DNA of 64,000 nt, taken from assembly GCF_022539505.1 (NCBI RefSeq), contig NW_025899976.1, positions 30,982 to 94,981 on the forward strand, in the 5' to 3' direction. The notes beneath the pieces were generated by a model that worked only from the letters and a program-made list of their open reading frames with translations, made no database searches and was not told the origin of the DNA. Position numbers and translations under genes: made by a program. Below are positions 58,238 through 64,000 of this stretch, one piece after another (the first letter of the stretch is position 1; every line of letters starts with the position of its first letter). The stretch comes from Lolium rigidum. Lineage: Eukaryota > Streptophyta > Magnoliopsida > Poales > Poaceae.

Positions 58238-59448
58238 CAAGAGCACATCGAGGAGCAAAACATGGCGAGGCTGATCCTTGTGATCGGCCCCAAAAAATTC
58301 ATGAAGGGACATCACAAAACCTTCGCCGAGCAAACAATGTGGAGGCCGATTCCAGCAATCGGCCAAAATTATCCTCACCTACCGTTCCGCTTGGGTTCAA
58401 CATGTTATCCCACAGAGCCGATACCATCAATCCTCTTGACAGAATCGGCTCGGGGGGGCACCCAGGTGGATAAAATACGAGGATATGCAACTAGAAAGCG
58501 TCTCATCCTTTGGTGATGAGTATTGGAATATGGGGGCCGATGCACTAGTCGGCCGTAAAAAATAAACATCTGAAAATTCGAAAATTTTCGAGCACAGCCG
58601 ATGCAGCAGACATCGACTTAAGGATATGGAAGCCGATGCATGGCCATCGACTCAAGAGGAATAACTGTTACGATCAGAGGGTCAATGGAGCACTAATGGA
58701 AGAGCTCCTCAACGGAGTAGTCTAAGGGCTTGGATCCTCTCTTCAAGAACAATGCCAGGGTCAGTATGGACGTGCGGATCAGGTCAAGGAGCCGATCTGG
58801 CCGGCAAGAACTGAAGAAAGCTTGGGGGGCAGCTTACCTTGAAGGCTTTCTGCTTAGAGAAGCCGATTTATGTTCAAATCGGCTGGCTCCGCATAAGGAA
58901 CTCCCCCACACACGATCAAGCCGAACTCCCCCACACACGATCAAGCCCAGGTACATGCGGCTAATTTGCGTATCCTTGTCTCTGTTTTGCCTTGGCTGAG
59001 ACTCGGGGGGCAACAAGCCTGGTAGATGCTCTATCGAGGAACCGATTGGGGTACCATCGGCTGATCTCCGTTGCAACCTTCTTCACGAAACGATGAGCGC
59101 TCGCTAAGGAGGATCTCTCGAAACCGGTGGGAGAAATTTAAGGGCTCTCTTGGAAGTCCCACAGTATCTACCGGAAAGAGAATCATCAGTTGAAGAATGG
59201 AAGGGTGAATGTCGAAGGACCGATGCGTTGCTATCGGCTCATTACGCATTGGCAAAGGGGACAAATCGGCAGGGTCAGTATGAGGGAAAATCGGCTAAAT
59301 CAAGCTCAAAGGAAATCAGCAAAATCGAATTGGGGAAAAGTTCTTCATTAATAGGCGGGATTTCTTACATCAAAGAGCTGATTGCTCAGAAGGAAATACT
59401 AGGGGATACATTGCCCCATCTACTACTACTGACCCTATGCTAGAGGTC
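58238..59448 (+). repeat. GCCGAT/ATCGGC-rich spacer in G
   Basis: About 1.2 kb between gag and the antisense frame with about fifteen copies of GCCGAT or ATCGGC, often as close inverted pairs such as AGCCGAT...ATCGGCT. A near-tandem ACTCCCCCACACACGATCAAGCC repeat is split over 58900-58945. No gene seen. Confidence 0.75.
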
Positions 59449-59973
59449 CTATCTACGGGCCGTCACTGCCCTCGTCGTCGCCGTCATCGCCGCTGTCGGC
59501 ACTGCTCCCGGCGGGCTCGTCGTCGCTCCAATGGCCGCCGACCGGGCCCTCGTTGTCCTCGTCTTCTTCGTCAGCGTCGTCCTCATCGCCGTCGAAGTCA
59601 CCGAGGTTGCCCGGCCGGGGCGGAACCGCTTGGCCGGCGGCTCGTCTGAGGGGCTGTCGTCGTCGTCCTCCTCCTCCTCTTCCTCCTCCTCCACCCCCTC
59701 GGAGGAGGTGAAGTCATCCCAGGAGAAGCAATCGTCATCGCTCTCCTCCTCCGATTCCCCGTCGGCAAGGAACCGGAGGTCGCTCTCCCCGTCCGTCGAG
59801 GACTGGTCATCCTCGGACCAGATGGAGAAGTCATGGTCTGACTCCTCCCCGGCCGCAATGGCGCGACGGATGTTGGCCGCATGGACCTCCGTTGGGTTGT
59901 ACTCCGGCGTCGGCTCATGGGACGTGGAGGACTGGCTGGAAGGATCCGATGGAGCAGAGGAGGAAGAAGACAT
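59449..59973 (-). CDS. Antisense acidic 174-aa protein in element G
   Basis: Minus-strand frame from an ATG in a GCCACCATG context to a stop at 59449. The N part is Ser-rich (MSSSSSAPSDPSSQSSTSHE), the middle is Asp/Glu/Ser-rich ending in a long Glu/Asp run, then a basic patch PPAKRFRPGR and a Thr/Arg/Ala-rich tail. A TATA-like ACTATATCC lies about 80 bp upstream (60052-60060, minus strand). Tat-lineage elements such as maize Grande are known to carry an antisense gene between pol and the 3' LTR, and this sits in that place. The opposite strand also reads 170 codons, so codon-level evidence is needed. Confidence 0.55.
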   Translation of the reverse strand: MSSSSSAPSDPSSQSSTSHEPTPEYNPTEVHAANIRRAIAAGEESDHDFSIWSEDDQSSTDGESDLRFLADGESEEESDDDCFSWDDFTSSEGVEEEEEEEEDDDDSPSDEPPAKRFRPGRATSVTSTAMRTTLTKKTRTTRARSAAIGATTSPPGAVPTAAMTATTRAVTARR

Positions 59974-60255
59974 GGTGGCGCAGGAGGGCTTTTGGACTGC
60001 TAATGCGAGGGAGATGCAGAGCGTAACCGTTCATAGCGGTTAAATAAAAGGGGATATAGTGGAAATTCAATGCCACATCAGCTTCCGAGGAAGTGGTGCT
60101 TGAAAGAAAGAGAAAAGACTGCCAAGTCACGCGGAGAAGTTGAGAAGGCAAGTCATCATGATAACGGATATCGCGACGGTTCCGCCACGACATGACCCGA
60201 TGAAAGAAAGGCATAATGATTTTGGAAATGTCATTTCCAAAACCAGGGGGGCATG

Positions 60256-61428
60256 TGTTATCACCAGAATTTGACCGAGTCAGAGGTGGGCCGCGATCGA
60301 GATGGACGTGAAGAAATATATATATATGTAGAAGAAGTATGTGGATCGGCCTTTTATACCAAGTTGGGCTTAGTTGCCCGTGTATCTGTAACATATTAGA
60401 TCGTATCTTAGTTTAGAGATAGAATCTTACTCGTGCACGGTTTAGTGCACGCCCACATTAGAAAGTCCGCGGGACTATAAATATGTACCTAGGGTTTATG
60501 GAATAAAACAACCAACGTTCAACCACAAACAAATCTCGGCGCATCGCCAACCCCTTCGTCTCGAGGGTTTCTACCGGTAAGCATCATGCTGCCTAGATCG
60601 CATCTTGCGATCTAGGCAGCACAAGCCTGCCTACGTTGTTCATGCGTTGCTCGTACTTAAGCCTTTTTGATGGCGAGCAACGTAGTTATCTTAGACATGT
60701 TAGGGTTAGCATTGTTCTTCATGTTACATGCTTTCGTAGTGCAACCCTTGCATGTCTAGCCGCCCTTACGCCTATCTTAGGCGTAGGGGCGGCACCCCGC
60801 TTGATCGTAGTTTAGTAGATCTGATCCGTTACGATTGCTCCTTGTTCTACAAGGATTAGTTTAATATCTCGCAATAGTTAGGCCTTACGAAGGGGGAGGA
60901 TCCAGCGGCACGTAGGGTGTCGTTCGTTGGCCCTAAGCAGGATGTTCCGAGGATCAACCTCGTGTTGGTTTTTAGGCCTTGCTTAGGATCGGCTTACGAT
61001 CACCGTGCGTGGCCGCGAGGCCCAACCTCGGAGTAGGACGATCCGATTATGCGGTGAAAACCCCACATCGTCGTAGATCTCATTAGCTTTACCATGATCA
61101 AGCAGGACCACCATATATTCGGACACCTCGTCCGAATCATGGGTGGATCGGCTCTTTGAGCCGATTCACGGGATAACCCGAGAGCCGATCGAGGCTCGTA
61201 TTTAACGTTTACGTGTGTGCCCTGCAGGAAACTAAGCGAGGCATCATCCACACCTTCCCGACTGGGTATAGGTCGTGTGGCACGCCCTTGTGATAAACAT
61301 CGGTGCGTGCGACCAGGAGGCTTTGCGGGCCGTCGCTCAGAGGGACTAGGGCCAGCCGCAGCCCTTAGTTGTTCCCGGTTCTACGGTGTTGCCCGTCTCT
61401 GCCCGCCAGTGGGTTTCTGACGTCAACA
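60256..61428 (+). mobile_element. Element G, 3' LTR
   Basis: It follows the purine tract AACCAGGGGGGCATG. It carries TATA at 60475-60483 and the hairpins at 60588-60620 and 60759-60793. Scattered small differences from the 5' LTR. Confidence 0.93.
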
Positions 61429-62143
61429 TCTTCGTATCATATGCTGTCGTAGTGCAACCCTTATGCATCTAGCCGCCCTTACACCTGTCTTAGGTGTAGG
61501 GGCGGCACCCCGCTTGATCATAGTTTAGTAGATCCGATCCGTTACGTCGCTGCTCCTTGTTCATCAAGGATTAGTTTAACATCCGCATTAGTTAGGCTCT
61601 TACAAAGGATTGGAGGATCCAACAGGCGTGTAGGGTGGAGTTTGCTAGCCCCAGACAGGACGTTCCGGGATCAACCTCGTGTTGGTTTTTAGGCCCCGTC
61701 TAGGATCGGCTTACGGCCACCGTACGCGAGCGCGAGGCCCAATCGTGAGTAGGATGATCCGATTATGCAGTTGAAAACCCTAAATCGTCGTAGATCGTTT
61801 TAACTTTATCTTGATCGTGGTGACCACCATATATTCGGACACCTTGTACGAATCATGGGTGGATCGGCTCCTTGAGCCGATTCACAGGATAACCTGAAGA
61901 GCCAATCGAGGCTCGTATTTAACGTTTACGTGTATGCCATGCAGGAAACTAAGCGAGGCATCATCCAACACCTTCCGTCCGTGCATAGGTCAGGTGGCAC
62001 GCCCTTGCGATAGCATCGGACGTGTGACCAGGAGGCTTTGCGGGCCGTCCCTCCGAGGGACCGGGGCCAGCCGCAGCCCTAGTTGTTCCCGGCTCTCACC
62101 GTGCTGCCGCTCACTCGCCCGCCGGTGGGTTTCGACGCCAACA
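61429..62143 (+). mobile_element. Element P, 3' two-thirds of a G-family LTR
   Basis: It starts at TCTTCGTATCAT, matching the G LTR from about 54709, and runs to GACGCCAACA. More diverged than the G copies. It abuts the G 3' LTR directly and lacks its own first ~470 bp. Confidence 0.88.
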
Positions 62144-62148
62144 CATTC

Positions 62149-62166
62149 TCGGCACGCCCGGCGGGA
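62149..62166 (+). other. Primer-binding site of P (degenerate)
   Basis: CGGCACGCCCGGCGGGAC, counterpart of TGGCACGCCCGGTGGGAC in G. Confidence 0.55.
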
Positions 62167-62203
62167 CCATCTTCGACATCCACCGTGATCGCCATCTACA
62201 TCC

Positions 62204-64000
62204 GTGATGGCGGAAAGCACTCCGGTCAAGTACGAGGATCCGACCGACGAGCTCAAGAAGAAGCATGACGAGATCAAGGCGGTCCTCGAAGCCCGAACTC
62301 ATCGCGCTCTTTCCACAGTAACTCCGCTCCCATGGCGTCAGTGGAAGGGGTTCTCACCCGAAGGCGCACTCGATGGAGTGGACCTGTCCGCCTCGTCGAA
62401 GAACGCACTCCAGGTCGCTGCGTTAGGAGATCAACTACATGGTGGCTCATTCGGCCGCACCGCCACTCGAGAGCTCCGGTGAACACTTTGGAGCGTGTCG
62501 CCCGCGCGTGGTCCAGGAAATCATGAGCCACCGGTATTCTCCGTCGGGACCAACTCGGGGACTTTCTCAAAGGAGAGATGCCACTCCAGTCCCATCCTCC
62601 GCCGCCGTTCGCTTGCGGCACCCGGTAAGTGCCGAACTCATCGGCATACGTCGTCTACAAGATTGGTGGTGATCCTAGTGACTACCAATTCCTACCCGAG
62701 GCACCCAAGGAGATCCCGCACGGATACGCGTGCGCATATGTACCGCATCGCAATACCCGGGCACTCTCGAACCAGAGCTGCAACAAAGCAGGGGCCTCCG
62801 GAACATGCTAGGAGGGACGCGGGAGTTGATCTTGAGAAGCAAACGTGGTTAGCTAAGTACGCCACTCCGACAAACCTCCGCAGCCCAGCTCCCCGGCAGC
62901 TTGGCTCAGTAACCGGAAAAGCAAGCATGGCTGGTTAAGTATGCCACCCCGGCGAATCTTCAGTGGTTCAACACCTTCAGCCATCACCGCGGATCAGTTT
63001 TGTACAATTCTGAAAGATCAGCTCGGCATGATGCCGAAAAGGAAGACGTTCGCCACCAAGCCGTACCCCAACGATTACGAACTGATCCCGCTACCACCCA
63101 ATATCGGCTCCTCGGACTTCACAAAGTTTAGTGGATCGGATGGTTCCAGCTCCATCGAGCATGTGAGCCGATATTTGGCACAGACTGGGCACGATCTCAA
63201 AGATCGGACGAGTTGCGTGTGAGGTTCTTCGCACAATTCCCTCACGGATCGGCTCGGGTGGTACACATCGTTGCCACCGAACTCCATCCGGACTTGGAAG
63301 CAGTTGGAAGAGCAGGCCCATGAGCAGATATCACTCGCAGGCTTCCGAGGCTGGCATTGCCGATCTAGCACAAGTACGACTGTAAGCGCGGGGAGACAGA
63401 CGGCGAACACATCCGCCGCTTCAGACCATTAGTAACCGATGCTTTTCGGTTCATGTAAGTGAAAAAGAAGCAAGCCGAGTTGGCGGTGGTGGGTCTCTCA
63501 TCATCGATTAAGGACGTGGCCTCCCAGCGTACTACTCTTCATTGGCGCACATGGTGCGATGGCTGCCGACGATATGAACAAGCCGCCACCCGCATGTTTA
63601 CTGGGACAAATTCAAGCGTGCAGTGGGCCCCGGTTGAGACAGCACGAGGATGAAGGTGCTGCGGGAGATCGAGAGGTAGCAGTGGCTGAATGGACTCCGA
63701 GCGGCGGGCCCCGTGTCCTCGCAAAATGGGTAAAGCCACAAGGTCCTCCAAAAGTGGTTCGACTTCGACGTGACCAAAACCGAGCAGTATTTTTGATCTC
63801 TTACTCACGGAGAAGCATATAAAGGTACCCGAAGGCCACAAGATCCCCACGGTGCAAGGAGCCGAACGGAAAGCCATACCGCAAGTGGCATAACACGCTT
63901 CACCCACACCACCAACGACTCGCAGGTGTGGAGGCAGCGAGATCTCAAATGGCGATAGAAAATGGACGGCTAATTTTCAACCACGCACGCCATGAAAGTC
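62204..64000 (+). pseudogene. Element P gag, heavily frameshifted, cut by window end
   Basis: Recognisable pieces in order: MAESTPVKYEDPTDELKKK at 62204, MVAHSAAPPL at about 62439, AYVVYKIGGDPSDYQFL at about 62640, QLGMMPKRKTF and DGSSSIEHVSRYLAQ in 62941-63222, then fragments matching the G capsid to about 63960. More than eight frameshifts. It is older or more poorly preserved than G. Confidence 0.83.

Larger units (their letters stand above)
54239..61428 (+). mobile_element. Element G, gag-only Tat/Retand-like LTR element
   Basis: 7.19 kb with LTRs of 1170 and 1173 bp (TGTTATCACC to GACGTCAACA), a primer site and a purine tract. Inside are a long gag region, a GCCGAT-rich spacer and an antisense acidic frame; protease, RT and integrase are absent. 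The gag words match a family I remember as abundant in wheat-type genomes. Flanking 5-mers (GCAGT and TCTTC) do not match, so the original target duplication is gone. Confidence 0.85.

Noticed and set aside
59531..60043. Plus-strand 170-codon Ser-rich frame
   Set aside because: It is the complement of the antisense acidic frame; Ser runs arise from reading the GAG/GAC-rich strand backwards.

Overview
This window is nuclear DNA of a grass, most likely a Pooideae/Triticeae-type cereal or ryegrass relative. The basis is its make-up: almost every base belongs to LTR retrotransposons of types familiar from large grass genomes (Ty3 elements with TGATGAGGACATC-type LTR starts, an Athila-like LTR starting TGATACGTCTC, a Tat/Retand-like gag family), plus one CACTA DNA transposon. 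I see no host gene, rRNA, tRNA or CRISPR array.

The window reads as two stacks of nested insertions on one base element, M (visible 40095-42508, + strand). Left stack, inferred because each layer's LTR end abuts the interrupted coding region of the next: M gag is cut by E (38564-40094); E integrase is cut by an Athila-like element J (33080-38563), whose 3' LTR carries a CACTA transposon (33963-37591); J's internal tail is cut by Ty3 element D (29891-33079); D's reverse transcriptase is cut by K (1-29890), an unusual element with LTRs of about 3.7 kb and only 466 bp between them; K's 3' LTR is cut three times, by A (3828-13957, target duplication ACGGG), B (15748-20785, TTTTC) and C (21993-29862, CTCAG). 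A itself carries a small element L (8237-10606, GAAAG). That is seven layers: M>E>J>D>K>A>L. Right stack: M is cut by I (42509-44005), I by the gag-only giant-LTR element O (44006-52543), O's 3' LTR by H (52544-54238), followed by G (54239-61428, complete, no pol) and a decayed relative P (61429-64000).

Working relationships: A, C, D, E and M are pol-bearing Ty3 elements whose layout (pol running through the polypurine tract into the 3' LTR, TGATGAGGACATC LTR starts) resembles the CRM/centromeric clade. B has the same LTR ends as C but carries gag plus an unrecognised 311-residue frame in place of pol, so it looks like a non-autonomous partner. K, L, O and G also lack pol and must have been mobilised in trans. 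Only D keeps a long undamaged pol frame, about 700 codons.

The items most worth following are B's unknown protein, the hairpin cluster with paired changes in G's LTR, G's antisense acidic gene, the pol/LTR reading-frame junction, O's accessory frame, and the palindromic CCGG and GGAAGTTCC arrays in several unrelated LTRs. Family-level names come from memory of motifs and layout, not from a database search.
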